Assembly: GCA_964016885.1 (NCBI GenBank)
Contig: OZ024742.1
Location: 121,019,870-121,083,869 of the forward strand
Length of the DNA stretch: 64,000 nt
Direction: 5' to 3'
From: Eledone cirrhosa
Taxonomy: Eukaryota > Mollusca > Cephalopoda > Octopoda > Eledonidae
In this document: positions 26,132 to 36,749 of the stretch, in pieces
How positions within the stretch are numbered: the first letter of the stretch is position 1
How the letters are laid out: each line of letters starts with the position of its first letter
Notes under the pieces: model-generated
Database searches by the model: none
Told to the model about the DNA's origin: nothing
Seen by the model: the letters and a program-made list of their open reading frames with translations, nothing else
Translations under genes and position numbers: made by a program

Positions 26132-26200
26132 TATAAAGTACCAGTAATGCACTGGGTTATTGCTGGCCTTGTGCCAAAAGTAGAAACAATTATTATTATA
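26132..26200 (+). mobile_element. SINE 3' fragment (main family)
   Basis: Plus-strand 3' part: ATAAAGTACCAGTAATGCAC, TGCTGGCCTTGTGCCAAAAG, then an ATT tail. The 5' half is missing. Confidence 0.85.
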
Positions 26201-26504
26201 GAGACAATACATTGAATGAAATAACAAACAACATTAACTTTCTTTTCTCAACATTTTTCATATTACAACTAAAATATTTTACATATTTGTCAACTAGAAG
26301 GTGTTTTAATTGGTTCAATTTCCAGACATTTTCAAATATTCTATATTTACAGATACATATATTTCCTGGATATGTTTGAACTCAGACCCATTATATCTAC
26401 TCTGAGCATTTAAACATACTTAGCAGAGCTTAACAAGAACACAAGAACAATGAAGAGAAATAAAGCTTCAGAGTTCAAACCTTAGTGATATATATATATA
26501 TATA

Positions 26505-27720
26505 TCATCATCATCATCATCATCATCGTTTAACGTCCACCTTCCACGCTAGCATGGGTCTGGACAGGAATTGTCCCACTTGAGGCAAGATTGGTTGTCT
26601 TGCTCAGGACTGTCTGGCGGGTTCTCTACAGCTGGATGCCTTTCCTAACACCAACCACGTTTACAGTTTGGACTGGGAGGTTTTACCGTGTTACCTACAC
26701 GGCCACATTACAGAATGGACTGTGTTTTTTTGTCGTGACACCTACACGACCTCATTTATTTAGGACTGGATGTTGTGGTACCAACATAACTTTACATCGA
26801 AAGGGGTGGTGTAGAATGGGGATGGGGGTAGGGGTAGTGGGACGGAGGTGTATTTTGATTAAGAGGTGCCTGCTGACTGCAGGTTTTGCTTTGTACTTAG
26901 GCAAGGCGAGTCTTCTGTATTACTGCATAGCGCCAAAGATCTCGGTCCAATGACATTGTCTTGGAGAGGTGTAAGTGTGTGAGGTCAGAATTTATCAAGT
27001 CGTCCCAGGTTTTTCTGGGTCTGCCTACTCCGTAGCTACCGTCTATTTTGATCGCCCTGCACTTTTTTATACAGCTGTCGTCTTTCATGCGCATCACGTA
27101 ACCATACCAACGTAGTGTTCTCTCGAGTAAACAGTATCTGATCCCTCTTCTTCCTGATTTCTCACTTAGTTCATTTATGCTTTGCCGTTCGCGTATATTA
27201 CTATTACACATCCAACGGAGCATGCAAGCTTCATTCCTCTCCAGTCTGCATAGATCCTCTGCACACAAGGCCCATGTCTCACTGCCATGTAACATCGCTG
27301 TTCGTATGCATGCATCATACAGCCTGCCTTTCATTTTTAGAGAGAAACCTTTAACGGACAATAGTGGTATAATCTCTCTGAACTTTTTCCATCTCGTTCT
27401 GACTCTAGGTACAGTACTTTCTGTGGGCACTTGCTGCTACTTATTGCACCAGAGCAGCGGCCACATATAAAATCTATATTCTTAGTTAGCTCACCTGTGA
27501 TCCCACTACATCTTTTATGCACCCATACTTTGCATTTAGGACATAAAATGGAGTTTATGCCTACTCCTTTCCTACACACTAAGCATGGCCATTTCCCAGA
27601 TGGGACCAGTGCCCTATTTTCCTTCCTACATATTAGAACTTTAGTCTTAGACAAGTTAATTTTAAGGCCTTTTGATTCTAAGCCATGCTTCCATGTTTGG
27701 AATTTCTTCTCTAAATTCTA
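26505..27720 (-). mobile_element. Zinc-finger LINE, copy with finger and C-terminus
   Basis: Minus-strand, 5'-truncated. Order along the element: end of the RT region (SKTKVLICRKENRA), a C4HC3 finger (CLVC..CPKC..HKRC..CGRC), the segment WKKFREIIPLLSVKGFSLKM, then GSETWALCAEDL, MLRWMCNSN, WYGYVMRMKDDSC and GVGRPRKTWDDL, then the 3' UTR and an ATG-repeat tail at 26505. About 30 codons between the finger and the WKKF segment are missing compared with the 39 kb copy, which puts the two parts in different frames. Its 5' end faces the 5' end of the 27810-28800 copy. Confidence 0.88.
26897..27430 (-). pseudogene. Zinc-finger LINE C-terminal ORF, 177 codons
   Basis: Open from about 27430 to a stop at 26897. 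It encodes the region downstream of the finger: KMKGRLYDACIRTAMLHGSE, the helical LERNEACMLRWM segment, LRWYGYVMRM and GRPRKTWDDL. The same motif order is familiar from the C-termini of RTE-like and related non-LTR RTs. The RT catalytic core is absent. Confidence 0.82.
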
Positions 27721-27809
27721 GGCCATGCTTCCATATCCCGGGTTCGATCGGGGGTAACCACAGTAAGTAAGGTAATCAATACATAGCAGAGTATGAATAT
27801 TTAATATAT

Positions 27810-28800
27810 ATCCCCTCAGGGAAATGGCCTTGCTCAGTATGTAGGAAAGGTATAGGTAGGAACTCCATCCTCTGCCCCAAATGCAAACAATGGGTACACA
27901 ACAGATGTAGTGGGATATCAAGAAGCTTAACTAAGAATGTAGGCTTCACATGTAGCAGCTGCGCTGGGACAGCAAGCAGCAAACGGCCACAGGAAACAAG
28001 CACCACCAAACTGTGGGAGGGCTCTGTAGAAACAGTAAACAGCTTCTGCTACCTAGGTGACCGAATTAGCAGCGGAGGTGGGTGTTCGGAAAGTACAATA
28101 AATAGGGTAAGAATGGGATGGAAGAAGTTCAGGGAGCTACTGCCACTGCTAGCAGCAAAAGGCTTTTCCCTCAAAATGAAAGGCAAACTGTCTGTAGAAG
28201 ACTTGCGTAGATTAGAAAGAAACGAATCTTGCATGCTCCGATGGATGTGTAATAGTAATATACGCGAACAGCAAAACATAAACGAATTGAGAGCGCAGGA
28301 GAGGAGGTTGCGTTGGCAGAGCACTAGAAGTCGATGGAAGCCGTGGAGTGGGGAGACCCAAGAAGACCTGGGATGAGGTGATAAAAGCCGACCTTACCCA
28401 ATTGCACCTCTCAAAGGCAATGACACATGACCGTGACCTCTTGCGTCACACAGTAATACAGAAGACCTGACTTCCCACGGGAACAAGCCGAAGCTGAAGC
28501 ATATAGACAATATGCCCCCACGCCCTCCCACTGCAAATGGTTGTGGAGGTGCCACGGAAAAAAAGCACCCAGCCCACACTGTAAAGTGGATGTGTAGGCG
28601 CCATGGAAAAAAAGCACCCAGCACTCACTGTAAATGAGGTTGGTGTTAGGAAGGGCATCCAGCTGTAGAAATCAAGCCAGAATCAGTTCCCGTATGAGCA
28701 AGACAAGATCAGCCGACCGGGCCCTGCCCACAACAGGACAACCCGTCTAACCCATGCTAGCATGGAAGAACGGACGTAAAACGGAGATGATGATGATGAT
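27810..28800 (+). mobile_element. Zinc-finger LINE, divergent subfamily
   Basis: Plus-strand copy beginning at the finger (GKWPCSVCRKGIGRNSILCP, then HNRCSGI and CSSC). FCYLGDRISSGGGCSESTIN follows, then KMKGKLSVEDLRRLERNESC. An internal deletion removes the AMLHGSETWA segment. The 3' UTR carries two copies of a GCACCCAGC...CACTGTAAA motif and ends CGGACGTAAAACGGAGATGATG. The related subfamily tail occurs at 52868-52979 and 57718-57945. Confidence 0.85.
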
Positions 28801-28865
28801 ATATATAAATATATAAGATTCAAGTAGATTATCAGAGATAGAGCCAATCAAAGCATTATAATAAT

Positions 28866-29503
28866 AATAATAATAATAATGAAATTATTGTGTAAAGTGC
28901 TCAGGTGCACTACAACTCGTCAAAGGTGCATGTATAGTACATAGAATAATACACAAATGTCAGGGAAGTGAATAGTGTATGAGTCATGATATACATGTGT
29001 GTATGTGTATGGAGGGGGAACATTAGGTGTAGTGTTGGCGAATCTCGGGAAGCACGGAGGCCTTAAAGGATGCAGTGTCTCAACAGCTAACAACTGATGC
29101 AGGTAGTTTGTTCCATGCTTCAGCAACTCTGAGCGTGAAAAAATGTTTCGGAAAGTCATGGGAACTGTACTGTTTTCTGACTTTGTGGGCATGCCCACGT
29201 GTGTTAGACGCATGGAAATCAAAAAGGTACTCAGGGTTGTTGTTGGCAAGATGGTTAACAATTTTGTGGGTGTTTACCAAGTCAGTTGCCAGGCGTCGGA
29301 GCTTCAATGTATCCATGCCCAGGGAAGCAAGGCGCTCAGAGTATGGTAGATGCCTGATGGAGGGTATTCGCTTGGTTACACATCTCTGAACAGTTTCCAG
29401 GCAGTCAATGTTCTGAGCAAGATAGGGGTTCCAGACTGGTGATGCAAATTCTAAGTGTGGCCACACCATAACCATGTACAGCCTTAAATAGATAGCTGGA
29501 GAC
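28866..29503 (-). mobile_element. CR1/jockey-like LINE, copy 2
   Basis: Minus-strand 3' fragment. From about 29503 it reads SPAIYLRLYMVMVWPHLEFA to KLPASVVSC in one frame of about 140 codons. The last segment is cut by a TGA where copy 1 has CGA (SC-R-DTASF). Here the codon that is TGA in the other two copies (KL-R-RLATD) is still CGA. The element ends in an AAT/ATT-repeat at 28860-28880. Confidence 0.88.
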
Positions 29504-29569
29504 AAAACACAGACTATATTTTAAATCATTATGCCCTGATCCCGAGATGTCTCATGAAAATTAACATCA

Positions 29570-29790
29570 AGAAGACTTGACATAGTTGTGATAGAAAAAA
29601 GAGAGAGAATACGTCAAATTATTGGTGTCACCATTCCCGGAGATGAGAGGATTAATCCAAAAGAAATGGAGAAAGTTGATAAATACCAGGACCTTAGAAT
29701 TGAAATCCAAGGAATATGGAACATGAGAAAGGGGAGGTTATACAAATAGTGATAGAAAAACATGGGATCCAGGCAAAGGTAATATTCCTC
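29570..29790 (+). pseudogene. LINE RLE-like C-terminal fragment
   Basis: Plus strand reads DIVVIEKRERIRQIIGVTIP, then GDERINPKEMEKVDKYQDLR, IEIQGIWN and a frameshift. The pattern K..II-V-IPGD-R...KE.EK..KYQDL is one I recognise from C-terminal, probably restriction-like endonuclease regions of some non-LTR elements. About 50 residues; no upstream RT is attached. Confidence 0.55.
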
Positions 29791-29811
29791 CTGGCCTGAG
29801 AAAGAAATAAT

Positions 29812-30197
29812 AGTCGATTAAATCAACCCAGTGTATTACTGGTGCTTTTATCTTATCAACCCCATAAGGATGAAAGGCAAAGCTAACCTCGGCGGAATTT
29901 GAATTCAAAACTTAAAGGGCCATAACTCTATGCTACTAAGCATGTGGTCTGATGCTCTACTGATACTGCCAATCCACTGCCCTATAATAATAATGGTTTC
30001 ATACTTAGGCACAAGGCCAGCAATTTTTTTTCGGGGGGGGGGGGGGGTCGTTTAAATCAACTCTAGTGTGTGACTGGTACTTTATTTTATCGACCCTGTA
30101 AGGATGAAAGGCAAAGTTAACCTCGGCGGGATTTGAACTCAGATCATAAAGGGCCATAACTCTATGCTGCAAAGCATGGAGTCCGACCCTATAATAA
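29812..30197 (-). mobile_element. Tandem pair of SINEs (main family)
   Basis: Two minus-strand copies abut: 29812-29977 and 29984-30197. The second is nearly complete, with a G-homopolymer (about 14) at about 30034-30048 and a tRNA-like head with GAGTTCAAATCCCG. Tandem orientation suggests insertion into the ATT tail of the neighbour. Confidence 0.9.
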
Positions 30198-31710
30198 TAA
30201 TAACAGCAACAACAAGTTGAAATAGAAAATTCATCATCATCATCAGTTGCTCTCATACATATAGACAGAAGATTCCTAGAATAAAGGAAGACTGTTAAAC
30301 CAAAGAGAAGGATATGTTACATTAAAGTTCTCACCACATTGAATTTCTAAAGCTTGCCTGAATAAACTGAGAGAAGATTTCTTATTTCTATGTTATTACT
30401 TGCATATGTATGTTGTTAATGGCAATGATTAATGACAGGAAGAGAAACCTTTTTATTTTTTAAGGTATTATTTGCTTGTGCCTGGTGCTATGATACCTGT
30501 GACCACTAAATATTATACCTCCTGCAATATATACTTCCAAACATTTAGGTATTCGTTATTTTCAGTTTGCACAGCAGAATCTGAAAATGTAAAACATGTC
30601 AGCCAATTGTAAATGTTTTTTATACTTACCTTTCATTATATGATGGCATGCTATGGTTGGCATGCTTATTAGCTTCCTGTATTTTTTTTTCTTTAAGTAT
30701 TACTCTATATATACATAAGGTTTTATCACATGTATATATTTATGTGTGTACATAAAAATACTTTTAAAAAAGTATGATGGTGATGATGATGATGGTGATG
30801 ATGATGATGACTGTGATGATGATGATGAAGAGGACGGGGGGAGGAGAAAGAAGATGAAATGAGCATGTGCTTGAGTATGTATATTTATAATTTATACATA
30901 CATATGTGTGTTTGTGTATGTGTGTTATAAATACACATACATCAGAATATGTGTAAATACACACAATCTACTTTGATCTTTGTAAGTATAATAATAAACT
31001 GTTAGTCATGCAGAAGTATTTAGGTAGTACTTCAATATGTTAGTGAAAACTAGTCAGTAGCACTCCTATTCATTTATTCCATAAATTTCTTGGATATTTC
31101 ATTCTCCATACTTACAGCTTTGTGTTCTCTTCTCTTCTTTTTAGCTTTATTTTTTGAATTCCCTGGTATCAAAGATTTATTTTCTAACAAAAGAACAAAA
31201 ATATTTAGGCAACAAAAGAATTGGAATTACATGTTGAGCTTCATGTATTTTCTTAGAAAACAAACAACACACTGAGATAATAAAAAAAAGTTTTAGGGTT
31301 GTTTTTTCTGCAAGCTTTATGGATGCCATAATATTCTTCTTTGCTTCCATGAATTCAACTGGAGAAGAACTAATGGCTCAGTAAATAGAATATTTGCATA
31401 TAGCACAAACACAACCATAGTATATATCCTATCCAGTCCTGCATTGAGTCTCTATGCAAATCATTAAACTTAATTACAGAATATTTCTGGGATGTAAGTA
31501 GTAGGAGTTCTCTATAAATATCAACTGTTTCATTAGTTGATAGTCCTGAGTTCAAATTCTACCATGAATATATCTTGGAATGCTTATATTTTACCATAGA
31601 CTAAACCTGGTTGAACTGTCCTAGTTATATGAAATGGAATATGAAGATTCTAGCAGTGCTCTGATAACCCAATATATCAAGATGTCTACTCCTTCTGTAG
31701 ACATGCATGG
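30198..31710. other. No gene seen; ATG/TGA microsatellite
   Basis: A TGATGG/TGATGA simple repeat lies at 30775-30830 and GT-rich sequence at 30885-30960. A 61-codon ORF at 31090-31275 begins with a hydrophobic stretch (SILTALCSLLFFLALFF) but has no homologue I recognise, so I do not call it. Confidence 0.45.
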
Positions 31711-31711
31711 T

Positions 31712-31712
<1 letters not shown>

Positions 31713-31752
<40 letters not shown>
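31713..31752. repeat. (AT)n microsatellite
   Basis: Pure AT dinucleotide run of about 20 units. Confidence 0.95.
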
Positions 31753-32059
31753 TAATAATTAAAAAGGTGTTAGATCTTTATCATGTTCATTGGGATGTGA
31801 CGTATGTTTTGCAATTGATCAGCTCCCGGTTTGATCTGTATCAATCTGGCCCAACTCTGGAATCAAAAGTTCATCATATATGATTATATAAATTTTTTTC
31901 AAATAGAAATTATTTTTGCAGGACTAGTGTTGTTTCATTTGGTTAAAATCATCAGGTTGTATATATATATATACAACCGTTGATCAACAAGATCAAAGAC
32001 CGTATTCACTTAACGAGTGGAATGGAGCTCGTCAAATCAGACCAAGGAAACAATGTTTC

Positions 32060-32236
32060 CATCAGTTTTTCCAATTACTAATACTATCTACCAGTTGCAA
32101 ATCCAGGCAGAAGGAGCAACATGAAATAAAGATTCTTGCTTAAGGACATAACACATCACCCGGTCCGGGAATCAAGCTCACAACCTCATGATTGTGAATC
32201 CAATTCTCTAACCCCTCAACCATGCACCTTCACAAA
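32060..32236 (-). mobile_element. tRNA-derived SINE, second family
   Basis: On the minus strand: GGTGCATGGTTGAGGGGTTA (A-box-like), then GTGAGCTTGATTCCCGGACC (B-box-like), then TGTCCTTAAGCAAGAATC and TTTATTTCATGTTGCTCC. It is flanked by AT microsatellites (31960-31976 and 32238-32345). Confidence 0.75.
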
Positions 32237-32237
32237 T

Positions 32238-32345
32238 ATATATACATACATATATATATATATGAATGTGTGTGTATATGAATGTGTTTATGTGTATGTA
32301 TATATATATATATATACACATATATATATATATGTGTATATCATC
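32238..32345. repeat. AT/GT microsatellite cluster
   Basis: Alternating TATATA and TGTGTATG runs; non-coding. Confidence 0.9.
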
Positions 32346-32738
32346 ATCAGCTTACATTTGTTCGTTCATGTTTTCTGCATAAATCTGAGCCATGTGCCCA
32401 ATCTAAAGCTATCCTTCCACTCTCAGAGATTCTGAAAAGAATTGTGGGCATTGATCTTCAATCTGACTAAGAGATGAAAATAAAGGCATAATTACATTGT
32501 AAAAGTGATAAGTGATTCAGTTTAATATAAGAGAGTTTTAATAATCCATTGGAGAAGTTCTTACTGATGAACTGATATCTTATCTAGAGAAAGATTTTTT
32601 TTCCATTACCTAATTAATTGGGAAACTGGACATATGAATCAGCTCAGTGATTGGAGAGTTTTGTGCAGAATTTAGTAATTATTTATGCCATTAAATTCAT
32701 ACCATAATTTCATGCTGGTATCTTGGAGAGAGGTTTGT
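32346..32738. other. No gene seen
   Basis: No repeats or protein homology recognised. Confidence 0.45.
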
Positions 32739-32739
32739 A

Positions 32740-32968
32740 TTAACCCTTTAGCATTTAAGTGGGCCATATCCGGCCAGAATTCTCTCACCTCTTTCTTTTC
32801 AAACTGGCTGATACTGGCCACTCTTACTGATGTTAAGGTATTGTTCTCAAAATAAATAATATCAAAATTTCGTAGATTTGATATTATGTGAGATACTTAT
32901 GTAAGATAAAGCCTTTAGTGTGAAAATACAGTAGTAAATATAGAGTAATGTAAATGCAAAAGGGTTAA
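32740..32968 (-). mobile_element. TTAA MITE family A, full length
   Basis: 229 bp bounded by TTAA on both sides. Ends are inverted: CCCTTTAGCATTTA at one side and AAATGCAAAAGGG at the other. Internal landmarks GGCCAGAATTCTCTCACCTC and CTCAAAATAAATAATATCAA match the copies at 35940, 46325 and 58587. Non-coding. Confidence 0.88.
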
Positions 32969-33084
32969 TCTGAGTAGCAGATATATTGATCTTTACATCA
33001 AGCGTACTAAAATTAACATCTATTCCTGTAAAACTATGGTATATATAGGATTTTACCAACATTTCAACCATCCTCTTACGGAAT

Positions 33085-33760
33085 CACCTATATAACTCAC
33101 CCACACACACACCCAAACAAATTTTTTTCTCCCACACGCCACCTACACCCACAACACGCTTAAACACACGTGCTTTCCACCACATATTTACACCCTCAGC
33201 CTCCTGATTCCTCCCCCCCACCCCTCTATCCACACACGCACAGACACTCCGACCTACAACCCCCCCCCACACACACACACACCTCTTCCTGAACATGCAA
33301 CCCCGTTCTTCCCCCAACCCTTACTTTCACACACACACACACGTACACCTATACATACACACCACCTTCAGCCCTCCCCGCTCGGACACCCCGTCTCCCT
33401 CTCCCCACTCCACCCGCCACCACCCCTACACACCCCACACCCTTCCACCACCTGTTTTACCCCTTTTTAATTTCAGTTTATTTTGATCATGCTTTTATAT
33501 TTAATTTTATTTCATTCCTTGTATTTTGATCATGCTTTATTTTTACTTTTATTTTTAATTTCATTCGCACCGTTTCCTTTCGCTATATGTCTCTCCACCA
33601 CTCCCCTACACACCCTTTGAACTCTGTTCCCACACACTTCTCACCTGAGGAAGGGCTTATGCCCGAAACGTCGTTCCCCACCACCACCCCACTCTCCAGA
33701 GCGTGAAATTAATAAACATTCGTTGTACTGCCTCTCTGTTTTGTTCCTGTTCAAATTTTT
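33085..33760 (+). mobile_element. Penelope-like element terminus (putative), with hammerhead-like core
   Basis: C/A-rich sequence rich in CCCTACACACC, followed by CTGAGGA (33645-33651), a GGGC-TTAT-GCCC hairpin, GAAA (33665-33668) and CGTCG. It continues AAATTAATAAACATTCG and ends before a TA microsatellite at about 33766. CUGANGA-stem-GAAA is the conserved core of hammerhead ribozymes, which are known in Penelope-like element termini. I could not find a convincing stem I, so catalysis is uncertain. A TTTGATCATGCTTT segment is duplicated at about 33481 and 33527. Confidence 0.55.
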
Positions 33761-34355
33761 CCATTATATATATATATATATACATACATATATATATATA
33801 TTGAATCACAACATATTTCAACTACCTAATCTCCTCCCTTAAAAGCTACTCCTTAAAGCTTTCAACACATTTGCTCTTTAACCTACTTTTATAATCCTTC
33901 ATTTAATGTCTCTTTTCCTCTTAGTATATCTTTATATTTTTATTTAATCTCTTGGTTCACTAAGGTACATTTTTTTGCCTACATTCTATTGCACACATTT
34001 GTCATTTGTGTTTTTGTTTTTTTTTCACTCACTTCACCACAGATATAAATTTCTACCTCTAAAAGTTTTCTTTTTATTATTCCTGAAGTTTCTCTCATTT
34101 TGTACTATGAATTGCCACATCATTGTTGCTAATCAATGAAGCAAACAAAATTGGTTTCTATTGACAACATAGCTGTCCATCCATATAGTCCACTTGTCTA
34201 ATCAACCATTTGAAGGAATATTTACTATGATTACATGTTAGTTACATTAAATACAGGCCAAGACATCAAAACCCACTTCCAAGAATCTTTCGGAAACTGT
34301 AAATTTTTACTTTTTTAGGGGAGTTAATTTTCTTTTTTACATTTAATACTAATGT
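33761..34355. other. No gene seen
   Basis: TA/TACA microsatellite to about 33800, then T-rich sequence with no recognised element. Confidence 0.45.
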
Positions 34356-34357
34356 GA

Positions 34358-34716
34358 GTGTAGAGGGTCGGACGCCATGCTTTGCAGCAAAGTGTTACGG
34401 CCCTTTATGGTCTGAGTTCAAATCCCACTGAGGTTAACTTTGCCTTTCATCCTTACGGGGTAGATAAAATAAAGTACCAGTAATACACTGGGATAATTGC
34501 TGGCCATGTGCCAAAAGTAGAAACAATTATTATTTTATGCATGGGGGTGGAGGATTGGCAGTATCGGTAGAGCGTTGGACACAATGTTTCGTGGCTAAGG
34601 TTAGTTTTGCCTTTCATCTTTATGGGGTTGATAAAATAAAGTACCAGTAACATACTGGGGTCGATTTAATCGACTTTCCCCTCTCCCCAAAATCATTTGC
34701 CTTGTGGGAAGCCCAA
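34358..34716 (+). mobile_element. Tandem pair of SINEs (main family)
   Basis: Copy one (34358-34537) has GTAGAGGGTCGGACGCCATG (A-box region), GAGTTCAAATCCCACTG (B box), the CCTTACGGGGT body and an ATT tail. Copy two (34552-34716) starts at GGATTGGCAGTATCGGTAGA and lacks the B-box block. It ends in the TCGATTTAATCGACTTTCCC segment. Confidence 0.92.
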
Positions 34717-35048
34717 ATGCAGTAACTATAACAACAGGCAATCACTATAAATCATACCTTAAAAAAGCAGGTAAAATACCCCTTCAACTGTTGTTACAAT
34801 TACAGCATTTGGGATTCCCACATTTTCAAAATTTCAAATCACCCAGCACTTCAATAATTTACAAAACTTATATATGCATATATATATATAAATATAAGAT
34901 GTAAGACAAACCACAACAGAAACACAAACTCTCCATCTCAATTTTACTTTAAAAAATTATAAGAACTGTGAAACGGTAAAGTAAATAAATAAATATTCTT
35001 AAAAGACTCCAGTTACATTTTCAATTTCTTTTCCTTATATATATATAC

Positions 35049-35246
35049 TTGAGGGCGGTTGACCGAGCTAGTAGCTGCTAAATGGTCGGCCGCCCTCATG
35101 TCTCTGATTTTCAGCACCATGGATTTTGTTATATTTTGAATTCCTGACGATGTCACCGGATTCATACTGAAACCCGGTCATTGAAATGATCATAGTATAA
35201 TAAACCTTTTAAGGAATTACACCAGTCCAGCCTCCTGTTATTTTAT
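35049..35246 (+). mobile_element. Penelope-like or retrozyme-like terminus (putative)
   Basis: Begins with a hairpin (GAGGGCGG...CCGCCCTC, 35052-35097). CTGACGA follows (35144-35150), then a long stem with a TGTCACCGG arm pairing imperfectly with CCCGGTCA, then GAAA (35183-35186). ATAATAAACC comes next and the segment ends before a TA microsatellite. The CUGANGA-stem-GAAA order and the AATAAAC landmark recur at 33645-33720. Identity as a mobile-element terminus is inferred. Confidence 0.5.
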
Positions 35247-35302
35247 AATATATATATATATCATCATCACCGTTTAATGTGTCTGTTGAAAATGTATCTA
35301 AC

Positions 35303-36290
35303 TTTAGACTGGAAAAAGAATTACATACTTGGTAGGGTTCAGTTGCCAATCCCCTTTGAAGTAGACTCCATGTGCCTCCACACACTTAGCCCAGTGATCT
35401 TTCCACTGTTTAAAGTATGTCTGGAATACCTCTTCCAGAATGGCTCTCAGCTCCACCATCAAAGCCCACATGATGTCCTTTCAGCTCTCAGGAGCCTTTC
35501 AGTGGAATCTTCATCTTTGGCAACAACCAGAAGTCAGAAGACAGAAGAAGCCATGTCTTGGGGAGTAAGGAGCCTGGCAATAGAATAAAATGTTGTTCTT
35601 TGGCAATAAACCTTAGATCAGCTGTAATGAATGAGCCAGGGCATTGTAATGATCCAGCTGCCATTTTTGCAAGGCCCATAGATCTGGTCTTTTGTGCCAA
35701 ACTGCATCACAGACATTGGAAGACTTCCTGATAGTACATTTTTGTATATGTTTGTCCTTCTGATGCATATTTGTGATGCACAACACCTCGGTAGTCAAAG
35801 AAAGCAGTCAGCATCACCATGATTTTGCTCTACACCTGACATACTTTTTTGAACCTTGACAATGTTGGATGCTTCCATTGTGATGACTGAATTTTGTTTT
35901 CTAGCTTGTACCCATGCACCCACTTCTCATCTCCAGTTATTAACCTTTAAGCATTTACATTATTCTATATTTACTTTTGTATTTTTGTGGTAAAGGCTTT
36001 ATCTTATGTAATTATCTCACTTAATATCGATTCTATGAGATTTTGATGTTATTTATTTTGAGAACAATACCTTAACATCAGTATGAGCAACCAGTTACAG
36101 CTGGTTTGAACAGAAAGAAGTGAGAGATCTGGCTGGATATGGCTGGTTTAAATGCTAAAGGGTTAAAGTATTCAAGAACTCAAAGTCATTTAAGGGATTA
36201 CTGGACAAAATGGAAATGCATTGAATAAGTATTGCAGCACCTCACATGCTGGCTGCCTGACAGTGATTGACACATCCATTGAGCTTGCCA
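35303..36290 (-). pseudogene. mariner transposase remnant, split by a MITE
   Basis: Minus-strand remnant of a mariner/SETMAR-like DDD transposase. The first catalytic Asp lies in ITGDEKWVHGYK, in the frame formed across the MITE at 35940-36166. Next come ENKIQSSQWKHPTL, a TAG stop, MVMLTAFFDYRGVVHH and EGQTYTKMYYQEVFQC. A DHYNALAH motif follows where the family has H-D-N-A-P-A-H, so the second catalytic Asp is Tyr. The third Asp region is SSDFWLLPKMKIPLKG, and the end is WAKCVEAHGVYFKGDW. Several frameshifts and stops make it inactive. The N-terminal DNA-binding part was not identified. Confidence 0.85.
35940..36166 (+). mobile_element. TTAA MITE family A, inside mariner
   Basis: 227 bp from TTAA (35940-35943) to TTAA (36163-36166), with ends CCTTTAAGCATTTA and AAATGCTAAAGGG. 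Collapsing the element and one TTAA on paper joins the two mariner pieces in the same frame across an Asn-Thr-Leu-Ile-Thr-Gly-Asp stretch. This shows that TTAA is a true target duplication. Confidence 0.93.
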
Positions 36291-36535
36291 AAAACCATGC
36301 ATGCACATGAATGTATGCGACTCCACTCAGAACACTTTTGCCTCTATAATGTCATTTCATCCCACAGAAAAAATAAAGCCCAATACATATGTGTGTGAAT
36401 ATATATTTCTATATGTATGTTTAAGTATATGTATGTGGGTCTGTCTCTGGTCATAATATAAGTTTCTTTGTGGTTGATTGGATGATATAAACATCTTCTG
36501 ATAAGATTTAAAAATCAATAAATCAATCATGCCGT
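36291..36535. other. No gene seen
   Basis: Short non-coding stretch. A GTATATGT-type patch lies at 36385-36435. Confidence 0.4.
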
Positions 36536-36539
36536 ATCC

Positions 36540-36745
36540 TCCTTTGAAAACACAGAGCCACTCTCAAGGACAGAAGGCACAGGGAGAAGAAGCACAACAC
36601 CAAGTCATTAAACCATGACTAGACCTTCAGCTGCATCCATTGCAGCAATGCTTGCCTGTTCTGCATTGACTTGAACAGCCACGAGTGTGCCTGCAGTCAA
36701 CATGAACCACCCACTCCATAATCTTCATGAAGCTAAGTCATGATG
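36540..36745 (+). pseudogene. LINE C-terminal zinc-knuckle fragment
   Basis: Plus strand reads RRHREKKHNTKSLNHD, a stop, then FSCIHCSNACLFCIDLNSHE followed by C-A-C. This resembles the C2H2/C2HC knuckle found near the ends of some LINE ORFs (F-C-x2-C...IGL-SH-x-x-C). It ends in a TGATGATAAT tail just before the Helitron start. Moderate confidence. Confidence 0.5.
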
Positions 36746-36749
36746 ATAA

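Noticed and set aside
31090..31275. Hydrophobic 61-codon ORF (possible signal-anchor exon)
   Set aside because: The pyrimidine tract and AG upstream are suggestive of an acceptor, but there is no homology, no partner exon and no clear donor.
33084..33317. Gly/Val/Cys-rich 77-codon minus ORF
   Set aside because: Arises from C/A-rich low-complexity sequence of the Penelope-like segment.
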